Below are positions 1-6,141 of a stretch of 6,385 nucleotides of DNA, piece after piece. This DNA is from an uncultured Actinomycetes bacterium (GTDB taxonomy: Bacteria; Actinomycetota; Acidimicrobiia; Acidimicrobiales; RAAP-2), in NCBI GenBank assembly GCA_903893955.1, contig CAITOG010000249.1, forward strand, positions 1 to 6,385. Reading direction: 5' to 3'. The position numbers were made by a program, and so were the translations under genes. The notes under the pieces were generated by a model that saw nothing but the letters and a program-made list of their open reading frames with translations, searched no databases and had not been told where the DNA came from. The stretch's first letter is position 1. Each line of letters begins with the position of its first letter.

Positions 1-920
1 CAATCATCGTGATCCTGGGCGTCTCGTTGATCGTCTTCCTGCTGAGCCAGCTCATCCCCGGTGGTCAGGCCAGAGCGGCCTTGGGGCCGAAGGCCACCCC
101 ACTGCAGATCGCTCACTTCAACCGGCTGAACGGTTACAACCAGCCGCTGTGGGTGCAGTATTGGCACTACATCTTGAGCATCATCAAGGGTGACCTCGGC
201 TACTCGTATAAGAACAACCAGGGCGTCACTGCCCTCATCTTGAACCGCCTCCCCAAGACGCTGGTCTTAGTCGGATCGTCGACCATCCTCGCCCTCATCA
301 TCGCCATCCCACTCGGCATGGCGCAGGCGGTCCGCCGCAACCAGGCCTTCGACTACGTCATGACCGGCGTCTCGTTCTTCCTCTACGCGATTCCAGCCTT
401 CTTGATCGGCGAGCTGTTGATCATCTGGTTCTCTTTCGACCTCAACTGGTTCCCCTCGCAGCCGCCGACCTCGGCGTCCCCCTGGGCGATCATCACCGAT
501 CCTCGGGCGTTCGTCCTCCCGGTGTTCTCGCTGGCCGCCCTGACCATCGCAGCGTTCAGCCGCTATATGCGCTCCTCGGTCCTCGACACCCTCGGCGAGG
601 ACTACATCCGGACTGCCAAGGCAAAGGGAGCAAGCCCCCGGCGGGTGCTCTATGGCCATGCTTTTCGGAATGCCCTCTTGCCGATCCTGACCTTGATCGG
701 CTTGAGCCTGCCTGCCATCGTCGGCGGTGCCCTGATCGTCGAGACCGTGTTCAACTATCCCGGCATGGGTCTGCTCACGGTGCAAGCGGCCGCCAATGAC
801 GATGTTCCGCTGGTCCTCGGCACGACCCTCGTCGCGACGGCTGCGACCGTCCTTGGTTCGCTGCTCGCCGATGTGCTCTACGCTGCGGCCGACCCGCGCA
901 TCCGACTCGGGGGTGACTGA
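1..920 (+). CDS. ABC transporter permease, DppB/OppB family (5'-truncated)
   Basis: This is one of the two membrane subunits of a peptide/nickel-type ABC importer; it forms half of the translocation channel in the cytoplasmic membrane. The reading frame is open from the left edge (codons from position 3). The GTG at 9 is probably internal, because it falls inside the first membrane helix (ILGVSLIVFLLSQLIPGG) and the family normally has about 10-15 residues before this point. Numbered from position 9 (303 residues), the conserved PLWVQYWHY and GDLGYSY stretches lie at about 46-66. Further helices lie at about 83-105, 118-143, 168-186, 225-246 and 266-293. The cytoplasmic EAA coupling loop, which docks on the ATPase, is at about 198-224 (RTAKAKGASPRRVLYGHAFRN), followed by VETVFNYPGMG. 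The C-terminus (DPRIRLGG) is typical and complete. The next permease starts 2 nt downstream, so the two are surely co-transcribed. Substrate (dipeptide, oligopeptide, nickel or other) cannot be read from the sequence. Confidence 0.95.
   Translation, partial: IIVILGVSLIVFLLSQLIPGGQARAALGPKATPLQIAHFNRLNGYNQPLWVQYWHYILSIIKGDLGYSYKNNQGVTALILNRLPKTLVLVGSSTILALIIAIPLGMAQAVRRNQAFDYVMTGVSFFLYAIPAFLIGELLIIWFSFDLNWFPSQPPTSASPWAIITDPRAFVLPVFSLAALTIAAFSRYMRSSVLDTLGEDYIRTAKAKGASPRRVLYGHAFRNALLPILTLIGLSLPAIVGGALIVETVFNYPGMGLLTVQAAANDDVPLVLGTTLVATAATVLGSLLADVLYAAADPRIRLGGD
909..916 (+). promoter_or_regulatory. Ribosome binding site for the second permease
   Basis: GGGGGTGA lies inside the last codons of the upstream permease. 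It ends 6 nt before GTG 923 and 12 nt before the in-frame ATG at 929. The spacing favours the GTG as start codon. The match to the anti-Shine-Dalgarno sequence is only moderate. Confidence 0.5.
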
Positions 921-922
921 AC

Positions 923-1891
923 GTGCCGATGGATCCATTCGAGATGCAGCCCCTCGAGGGCAACGTCGTTCCCGACGAGGCGATCCTGCCAGAGCACGAA
1001 GCTGACCACGATGCCGGAGAGGCAGTTGCAGAAGCCGGCTTCCTCCGCAACATGGTCCGGGTCTTCGGGGAGAACAAGCTGGCGGTGGCGAGCTTGATCT
1101 TCTTGGTCTTCATGGTCCTCTTCTGCTTCGTCGGTCCGCACATCTATGTGACGAACCAGACCAATGCCCAAGATGCGCTTCTCAACTCGACCCAGAACTC
1201 CCCGCCGAGCTGGAGCCACCCGCTCGGGACGGACGAGAACGGCTTCGACATCCTCGGTCGACTCATGTACGGCGGCCAGATCGCCCTCATCGTGGGCTTC
1301 GCGGCTGCAGTGGTCGCCACGGTCATCGGCGTGACCTACGGCGCACTCTCGGGCTTCTTCGGTGGTTGGCTTGACTCGCTCTTCATGCGCTTCGTGGACA
1401 TCGGACTGTCGATCCCGGTCCTCTTCCTGCTGATCGCGCTTGTCACGATCTACCGACCGACAGCACCGCTCCTGATCATCGTCATCGCCGCGGTGTCATG
1501 GCTCGTCCCTGCGAGGCTGATCAGAGCCGAGACTCTCTCGCTTCGAACTCGTGAGTACGTCCAGGCGGTTCGAGTCATGGGCGGGTCGAGACGTCGGATC
1601 ATCGGACGACACATCATCCCGAACTCGGTGGGCACCATCGTCGTCTTCGCCACCTTCGATGTGGCTGACTCGATCCTCCTGCTGGCTGCACTCGGCTTCC
1701 TGGGCCTTGGCGTGCCAGCACCGCAGACCGACTGGGGCACGATGCTCTCGAATGGCGTCAATTACGCGTCCAACGGCTACTGGTGGGAGATCTACCCCGT
1801 GGGCCTGTGCATCATCTTGGTGGTGGTCGCCCTCAACTACATCGGCGATGCGCTTCGCGATGCACTCGAGGTGAGGCTCCAGCGCCGCTGA
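923..1891 (+). CDS. ABC transporter permease, DppC/OppC family
   Basis: This is the second membrane subunit of the importer, pairing with the upstream DppB-type permease. It has 322 residues, slightly long for the family. The start is taken at GTG 923, with a G-rich ribosome site 6 nt upstream; ATG 929 is the alternative. Residues 1-48 form a strikingly acidic, non-membrane N-terminal tail (about a dozen Asp/Glu, few Lys/Arg). The first helix follows at about 54-71, then a periplasmic segment with the family signature HPLGTDENGFDILGRLMYG (99-117). More helices lie at about 120-142, 162-177, 182-197, 236-262 and 292-308. The EAA coupling loop is at about 208-234 (REYVQAVRVMGGSRRRIIGRH), followed by LGFLGLGVPAPQTDWG (257-272). 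The stop is only 4 bp from the stop of the convergent ATPase gene, and no intrinsic terminator is visible there. Confidence 0.96.
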   Translation: MPMDPFEMQPLEGNVVPDEAILPEHEADHDAGEAVAEAGFLRNMVRVFGENKLAVASLIFLVFMVLFCFVGPHIYVTNQTNAQDALLNSTQNSPPSWSHPLGTDENGFDILGRLMYGGQIALIVGFAAAVVATVIGVTYGALSGFFGGWLDSLFMRFVDIGLSIPVLFLLIALVTIYRPTAPLLIIVIAAVSWLVPARLIRAETLSLRTREYVQAVRVMGGSRRRIIGRHIIPNSVGTIVVFATFDVADSILLLAALGFLGLGVPAPQTDWGTMLSNGVNYASNGYWWEIYPVGLCIILVVVALNYIGDALRDALEVRLQRR

Positions 1892-1895
1892 GGAG

Positions 1896-3950
1896 TTACG
1901 CGCTCGCCGATCCAGCCGATGTGAGGCTCACCGGCGTCATGAGCGGGTGATGACATGCGGCGCGGTTCCCGCCGGCGAACTCCTCGAACACCGGCTCCAC
2001 CTCTGCGCAGATCTCGTCTGCGCGTGGGCAGCGAGTCCTGAATCGACATCCACTCGGAGGATCAACGGGAGATGGCAACTCTCCCTTGATCTGGTTGCCT
2101 CGTCGCGTTCGAGCTTCAGCGACATCAGGGACTGGGACGGCATCGAGGAGTCCCTGGGTGTAGGGATGTGCGGGATTCGACAGGATGACGCCTGCTGGAC
2201 CCACCTCAACGAGCTTGCCGAGGTACATCACGCCGATCGTCGTCGCCATGTAGCGCATGACCGCGAGGTCATGGCTCACGAGGATCATCGTCAGACCACG
2301 GCGCACCTGGAGGTCCTTCATGAGATTGAGCAGCTGTGCCTGGATCGAGACATCGAGAGCAGAGACCGGCTCATCGGCGATGATCAGCTTCGGCTCGAGC
2401 GCGAGGGCTCGGGCAAAGCCGATCCGCTGACGTTGACCACCCGAGAACTCGTGGGGATAGCGCTCTGCTGAGTTGGCCGGCAAGCCGACCTCGCGCAGCA
2501 GGTCAGCGACACGCTCCTTCTGCTCGTGGTCGTTGCCGATGCTCTGGACCTGAAGGGGCTCTCTGATGATCGAACCCACCTTCATCCTCGGATCAAGCGA
2601 AGCGTACGGGTCCTGGAACATCAGCTGAAGATCTCGTCGACGACTGCGCAACTCGCGTGCACCCAGCGAGAGCAGGTCGTCGCTCCCGAAGCCGATCACA
2701 CCCGAGTCGGCCCGCTCGAGCATGGTGAGCAACTTGGCAACGGTCGTCTTGCCGCACCCCGACTCGCCGACCAGGCCGAATGTCTCGCCCTCGTGGACCT
2801 CGAAGGAGACACCAGAGACCGCCTTGACCGATCCAGTGGAGCGACGCAGCAGGCCACCTGAGTAGATCGGAAACTCCTTGACGAGCTCGTCGACCCGCAG
2901 CAGGACCTCGTCAGAGACCACCGGCGATGGAGGTGCCTCGAGCAGGCTCGGATCCACCTTGACCACCGAGGCGATCCCGTCGACGGGGTGGAAGCACTCG
3001 TAGCGGTGCGCTCCGTCGAGCTCACGCGCCTCGGGCGGAGAGGTGGTCCTGCAGTCATCCTGGGCAAACACGCAGCGCGGAGCGAAGCGGCAGCCCACGA
3101 TCTCCTTGGAAAGGTCTGGGGGCAGGCCGGGAATGCTCAGGAGGCGTCGCTCTTCGCCACGCTCCTCGATCGTCGGCACCGATGCAAGGAGGGCGGCAGA
3201 GTAGGGATGGCGCATCTCGGAGAAGACTCGCTCGGTCGTCGACTCCTCGGCGACCCGGCCTGCATACATGACCACCACTCGATCGGTCCGCCCGGCGATG
3301 ACCCCCATGTCGTGGGTGATCAGGAGGACCGCCATGTCGAGCTTCTCTCGGAGCGAGTCAAGCAGGTCGAGGATCTGGGCCTGGATCGTCACATCCAGAG
3401 CCGTCGTCGGTTCGTCAGCGATCAAGAGCTTGGGCTCACAGACGAGCGCCATCGCGATCATCACTCGCTGACGGAGGCCGCCCGAGAGCTCATGGGGATA
3501 CTGCTGGAGCCGCTCCTCTGGCCGGGGCATCTCGACCATGCGAAGCACCTCGAGCGCCCGCGCCTCTGCCTCCGCCTTGCTGGCGCCATGATGCAGTCGC
3601 ATACCTTCGGCGATCTGGCGGCCGATCCGCATCGTCGGGTTGAGCGAGGTCATGGGGTCCTGTGGGATGAGCGCGACGCTGTTGCCTCGGACCTTCTCCA
3701 TCTCCTTCTCGCTGAGGGTGGCCAGATCCTGGCCAAGAAGCTCGATGTTCCCAGCCGCAACAGAACCGTTGGGGGGGAGCAGCCGCATGATCGACAGCCC
3801 TGTGGTCGATTTCCCGCAGCCAGACTCGCCGACCAGGCCGACGCACTCCCCTGCGCCGATCTCGAGCGAGACGCCATCGACGGCGGTGACCGTCCCTTGG
3901 CGGCCGCGAAACTGGGTCTTGAGATCGTTGATCTTGAGGACCGGCGGCAT
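1896..3950 (-). CDS. Fused two-domain peptide ABC transporter ATPase (DppD-DppF type)
   Basis: This single 684-residue protein carries both nucleotide-binding domains that drive a dipeptide/oligopeptide importer from the cytoplasmic face; such fusions are common in actinobacteria. Domain 1: Walker A GESGCGKST (41-49), Q-loop Q97, signature LSGGLRQR (155-162), Walker B LLIADEP with D179/E180, switch His H213. Domain 2: Walker A GESGCGKTT (395-403), Q446, signature FSGGQRQR (502-509), IIADEP with D526/E527, H560. Both sites look catalytically intact. Each half ends in the oligopeptide-transporter C-terminal region with four Cys: C287, C293, C300, C319 and C635, C641, C648, C666. In relatives such Cys hold a [4Fe-4S] cluster. 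The start is set at ATG 3950 rather than TTG 3953, because AGGA lies 7 nt upstream and the ATG overlaps the rnhB stop (TGATG). The natural partners are the convergent permeases at 1-1891, which is inference from family and proximity. Confidence 0.96.
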   Translation of the reverse strand: MPPVLKINDLKTQFRGRQGTVTAVDGVSLEIGAGECVGLVGESGCGKSTTGLSIMRLLPPNGSVAAGNIELLGQDLATLSEKEMEKVRGNSVALIPQDPMTSLNPTMRIGRQIAEGMRLHHGASKAEAEARALEVLRMVEMPRPEERLQQYPHELSGGLRQRVMIAMALVCEPKLLIADEPTTALDVTIQAQILDLLDSLREKLDMAVLLITHDMGVIAGRTDRVVVMYAGRVAEESTTERVFSEMRHPYSAALLASVPTIEERGEERRLLSIPGLPPDLSKEIVGCRFAPRCVFAQDDCRTTSPPEARELDGAHRYECFHPVDGIASVVKVDPSLLEAPPSPVVSDEVLLRVDELVKEFPIYSGGLLRRSTGSVKAVSGVSFEVHEGETFGLVGESGCGKTTVAKLLTMLERADSGVIGFGSDDLLSLGARELRSRRRDLQLMFQDPYASLDPRMKVGSIIREPLQVQSIGNDHEQKERVADLLREVGLPANSAERYPHEFSGGQRQRIGFARALALEPKLIIADEPVSALDVSIQAQLLNLMKDLQVRRGLTMILVSHDLAVMRYMATTIGVMYLGKLVEVGPAGVILSNPAHPYTQGLLDAVPVPDVAEARTRRGNQIKGELPSPVDPPSGCRFRTRCPRADEICAEVEPVFEEFAGGNRAACHHPLMTPVSLTSAGSASA

Positions 3951-4672
3951 CAAGGAATCCTACCGCCCCGTCCATCTCGGAGCGCCCCGACCAGCCACGG
4001 GATCCCTTCGGTGAAGCTCCAGCTTCGGCGATGGATCGAGGTCAGGCCGTAGCCCCGCAGCGCCCGTTGATGCGCTGCGGACGGGTACCCGACGTTCGAG
4101 TCAAGATCGAATGCCGGAAAGCTCGGAGCGAGAGCCGCCATCAGGGCGTCACGAGCAACCTTGGCCACGACCGATGCAGCTGCAACCGAGGCGCAGGTCT
4201 GGTCGGCTTTGATGATCGCCTCAGTTCGCGTCGGCGGTGTTGCACGCCACCTATGGGTTGCCACCTTGCTCGCGAACAGCAGGTCGTTAGCGGCAAGGAG
4301 ATCGACTGGTCCATCGACGATCACCGCGTCGGGTCGAACCGAGAGCGACTCCATGGCCCGAGACGATGCGAGAGCGATCGCTGAGCGCATCCCGAGCTCG
4401 TCGCACTCCTCTGGGCTTGCATGACCGACTGCCGAGTCTCGAGCCCAGCGGACCACCTCGGGCGCGAGCCGTTGACGGGCTGCGGCGGAGAGTGCCTTCG
4501 AATCACGCAGGCCCTGCGGGGGCAGCTGCGAGGAGATGTCGATCACCACGACACCCACGGTGACGGGTCCAGCCCACGCCCCTCGGCCAACTTCGTCGAT
4601 GCCAGCGACAAGGGTCGCCCCTTCGTCGAGCAGACGCTCCTCGAGCGCCATGTCTGGAATTGGTGTTGCCAT
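3950..4672 (-). CDS. rnhB: Ribonuclease HII
   Basis: RNase HII cuts RNA-DNA hybrids 5' of ribonucleotides embedded in DNA, starting ribonucleotide excision repair; it is cytoplasmic and metal dependent. The 240-residue protein shows the family motifs in order: GIDEVGRG (24-31) with catalytic D26 and E27, RDSKALS (56-62), IVDGP with catalytic D120, and KAD with catalytic D157 leading into SVAAASVVAKVARD (162-175). GYP follows at 195-197 (the Tyr that senses the ribose 2'-OH in this family), then HRRSW (214-218). The four-acid DEDD site is complete. The segment between D120 and D157 is 36 residues, against 17 in E. coli RnhB. The start is ATG 4672, which overlaps the stop of the upstream synthetase (TGATG); there is no good ribosome site, so coupling probably drives translation. 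The frame stays open to 4774, but the extra residues have no family counterpart. Its stop likewise overlaps the ATPase start. This neighbourhood is unlike the usual ribosomal-protein/lepB setting. Confidence 0.96.
   Translation of the reverse strand: MATPIPDMALEERLLDEGATLVAGIDEVGRGAWAGPVTVGVVVIDISSQLPPQGLRDSKALSAAARQRLAPEVVRWARDSAVGHASPEECDELGMRSAIALASSRAMESLSVRPDAVIVDGPVDLLAANDLLFASKVATHRWRATPPTRTEAIIKADQTCASVAAASVVAKVARDALMAALAPSFPAFDLDSNVGYPSAAHQRALRGYGLTSIHRRSWSFTEGIPWLVGALRDGRGGRIP
3958..3961 (-). promoter_or_regulatory. Ribosome binding site of the fused ATPase gene
   Basis: On the minus strand GGTAGGA precedes the start region. Its AGGA core lies 7 nt before ATG 3950 but only 4 nt before TTG 3953, which decides for the ATG. 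The site sits inside the last codons of rnhB, so reinitiation after the rnhB stop and direct binding are both possible. Confidence 0.55.
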
Positions 4673-6093
4673 CACAAGAGATGTCGCTGCACCTTGCCGA
4701 GGGAGTTTCGAGGAATCTCCTCGACCTCGGTGAACCTCCGAGGGCGCTTGTAGGGACTGAGCGCTTCGGCACACTTTTCAGCGATCGAGTCCACGTCCAT
4801 CCCGGCCGGGGTGACGAGGTACGCCACCACGACCTCCCCCCATTCATCAGAGGGCGCTCCGACCACGGCAGCATCGTCGACGCCGTCGATGGCGCGAAGG
4901 ACGTCTTCGACCTCGGAAGGATAGACGTTGAAGCCCCCGGAGATGATCAGCTCCTTGCTGCGCCCACAGATGATGACGTAGCCATCGCCGTCGACACGGA
5001 CGATGTCGCCTGTCGACACCCAGCCGTCGGTCATGATCTCAGCCGTGGCATCGGGCCGGCGCCAATAGCCGGCGAAGAGGGTGGGGCCTGACACCAGGAG
5101 TTCACCGTCCTCTCCTGCAGGTGGCAGCTTGAGCGAGACGCCAGGCAGCGCCCGGCCGACCGTCCCTGGACGACGTTCGCCCTCGAGCGGATTCGAGATG
5201 GTGAGCAGGGTCTCTGTCATGCCGTAGCGCTCGAGGATCGAGATCCCCCGGCGCTCGAACGCCTCGAAGGTGCGAGGAGAGAGCGGCGCAGAGCCGGACA
5301 CAACCAGGCGAAGCGACGCCATGAGGTCAGCGTTCGGATGCGCGTCGATCCGATAGAGCATCGTCGGCACGCAGAAGGCCATCGTCGCAGCCGCCTGGTC
5401 GATGGCATCGAGGAAGGCACCGGTGTCGAAGACGGGTTGGCAGGTCACAGCCCCACCGGTGGACAAGCCGGTGAAGAGACCAACCACGAGCCCGTGCACG
5501 TGGAACAAGGGAAGGGCGATGAGCAGCCGATCGGCAGCGGTCCACCCCCATGCGGATGTCAGCGAGGCCGCCTGCGCAGCGATACTGCCATGGGTGTGGA
5601 CGGCTCCCTTGGGCCTGCCCGTCGTCCCCGACGTGTACACGATCAGTGCCACGTCGTCGGCAGCGGCACCATCGAGCTCGACCGCCGGTCCTCGACGGGC
5701 CAAGAGCTCTCGAGGTGGCTCGGTCACTGTGCCGACGGCTGCTCGGCGCTCGGCGACGACGATGGTCGGATCCACGTCATCGATGACGGTCAGGCGCTCG
5801 AGATCGCTCTGGCGCTCGGCGACGGGCACCAGCACCGCTCCGCAACGAAGCACGCCGAGTGCCACGATGATGGCCTCGAGCGAGGAGACGGCCTCCCACA
5901 CCACCCGTGCCCCCGGGCTCACGCCAAGAGACCCAAGGGCGCTGGCGGCGTTCATCGATCGGTGGTCGAGCTCTCGAGCGGTGAGTGAACCTTCGCCGAG
6001 GACCTCGAGTACAGCTCTGTCAGGGTGCGCTCTCCAGGCTGTGGCCCATGCCGTCGGCAGGGCCACCGGGACCGACGAAGTCATTGAGGTCAC
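4672..6093 (-). CDS. MatB-like acyl-CoA synthetase (malonyl/methylmalonyl-CoA synthetase type)
   Basis: This is an ANL-superfamily enzyme that adenylates a carboxylic acid with ATP and transfers it to coenzyme A in the cytoplasm. The 473-residue protein has the P-loop YTSGTTGRPKG (153-163), PLFHVHGL (195-202), VSGSAPL (265-271), ERYGMTET (288-295), STGD with ribose-binding D363, hinge region GRSKELIISGG (377-387), and the C-terminal NSLGK with catalytic K467. It is close in length and motifs to malonyl-CoA synthetases. R289 in ERYGMTE and R248 after CVPTMLY correspond to arginines thought to hold the second carboxylate in MatB, so a dicarboxylic substrate such as malonate or methylmalonate is likely. 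A broader short-chain acyl-CoA ligase is the alternative. The start is GTG 6093, placed where a promoter with -10 TAGCAT would begin a leaderless mRNA. ATG 6084, with GGTGA 5 nt upstream, is the alternative (470 residues). It is the first gene of the three-gene minus-strand unit. Confidence 0.9.
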   Translation of the reverse strand: MTSMTSSVPVALPTAWATAWRAHPDRAVLEVLGEGSLTARELDHRSMNAASALGSLGVSPGARVVWEAVSSLEAIIVALGVLRCGAVLVPVAERQSDLERLTVIDDVDPTIVVAERRAAVGTVTEPPRELLARRGPAVELDGAAADDVALIVYTSGTTGRPKGAVHTHGSIAAQAASLTSAWGWTAADRLLIALPLFHVHGLVVGLFTGLSTGGAVTCQPVFDTGAFLDAIDQAAATMAFCVPTMLYRIDAHPNADLMASLRLVVSGSAPLSPRTFEAFERRGISILERYGMTETLLTISNPLEGERRPGTVGRALPGVSLKLPPAGEDGELLVSGPTLFAGYWRRPDATAEIMTDGWVSTGDIVRVDGDGYVIICGRSKELIISGGFNVYPSEVEDVLRAIDGVDDAAVVGAPSDEWGEVVVAYLVTPAGMDVDSIAEKCAEALSPYKRPRRFTEVEEIPRNSLGKVQRHLL

Positions 6094-6099
6094 CGTCGA

Positions 6100-6129
6100 A
6101 TGCTATGGCGAGCCGGCAGGGAGCGTCAT
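6100..6129 (-). promoter_or_regulatory. Probable promoter of the synthetase-rnhB-ATPase unit
   Basis: On the minus strand ATGACG (6129-6124) and TAGCAT (6105-6100) are separated by 18 nt; each matches the sigma-70/SigA consensus at 4 of 6 positions. The expected transcription start is at about 6093, exactly the G of the GTG start codon. The transcript would then be leaderless, which fits the absence of a ribosome site before that GTG. This is a prediction from pattern and spacing only. Confidence 0.45.
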
Positions 6130-6137
6130 AGTGTCAT
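6125..6137 (+). repeat. Short tandem GTCAT direct repeat in the divergent promoter
   Basis: GTCAT occurs at 6125-6129 and again at 6133-6137, separated by AGT. It covers the -35 of the minus-strand promoter and the -10 of the plus-strand promoter. GTCAT or GTCAC also occurs at 6080, 6089 and 6144. The cluster could be half-sites for a regulator serving both divergent genes, but the motif is short and chance is possible. Confidence 0.25.
6129..6134 (+). promoter_or_regulatory. Probable -10 element of the GH38 gene promoter
   Basis: TAGTGT fits the TANNNT form of an actinobacterial -10 element and ends 7 nt before ATG 6142. Transcription would therefore start at or next to the A of the ATG, giving a leaderless mRNA. 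No convincing -35 is visible (TGGCGA at 6106-6111 is a weak 3 of 6 match). No ribosome site lies at normal spacing; the nearest purine-rich stretch, AGGGAG at 6118-6123, is 18 nt away. Confidence 0.4.
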
Positions 6138-6141
6138 CGCC

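Noticed and set aside
267..938. 223-codon open frame on the - strand opposite the first permease
   Set aside because: The product is highly charged and low in complexity, without motifs, and is antisense to a clear membrane permease.
1871..1929. Direct repeat GTGAGGCTC at 1871 and 1921, 50 bp apart, flanking the convergent junction
   Set aside because: At 9 nt, with both copies in coding sequence and no target-site or mobile-element features, it is most likely chance.
1936..1954. Possible terminator hairpin GTCAT/ATGAC with a 9-nt loop near the convergent gene ends
   Set aside because: The stem is only 5 bp with mixed pairs and no U-tract on either strand, so it does not support an intrinsic terminator.
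1947..2861. Two + strand open frames (1947-2471 and 2526-2861) opposite the second ATPase domain
   Set aside because: They are antisense to intact Walker and signature motifs. Their translations resemble mirror images of ABC ATPase genes and carry no independent family signal.
2988..4052. 354-codon open frame on the + strand opposite the fused ATPase
   Set aside because: It lies wholly opposite well-supported genes with intact ATPase and RNase HII motifs, runs across their junction, and its product is rich in Arg, His and Asp with no recognisable domain. It is typical of the mirror frame of a high-GC gene.
4672..4774. Longer RNase HII start at 4774
   Set aside because: The 34 added residues overlap the synthetase end, look like shadow sequence (basic, no family match), and the TGATG overlap at 4672 gives a natural start.
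5338..5988. 216-codon open frame on the + strand opposite the acyl-CoA synthetase
   Set aside because: It is antisense to the region holding the P-loop and other synthetase motifs; no domain or ribosome site supports it.
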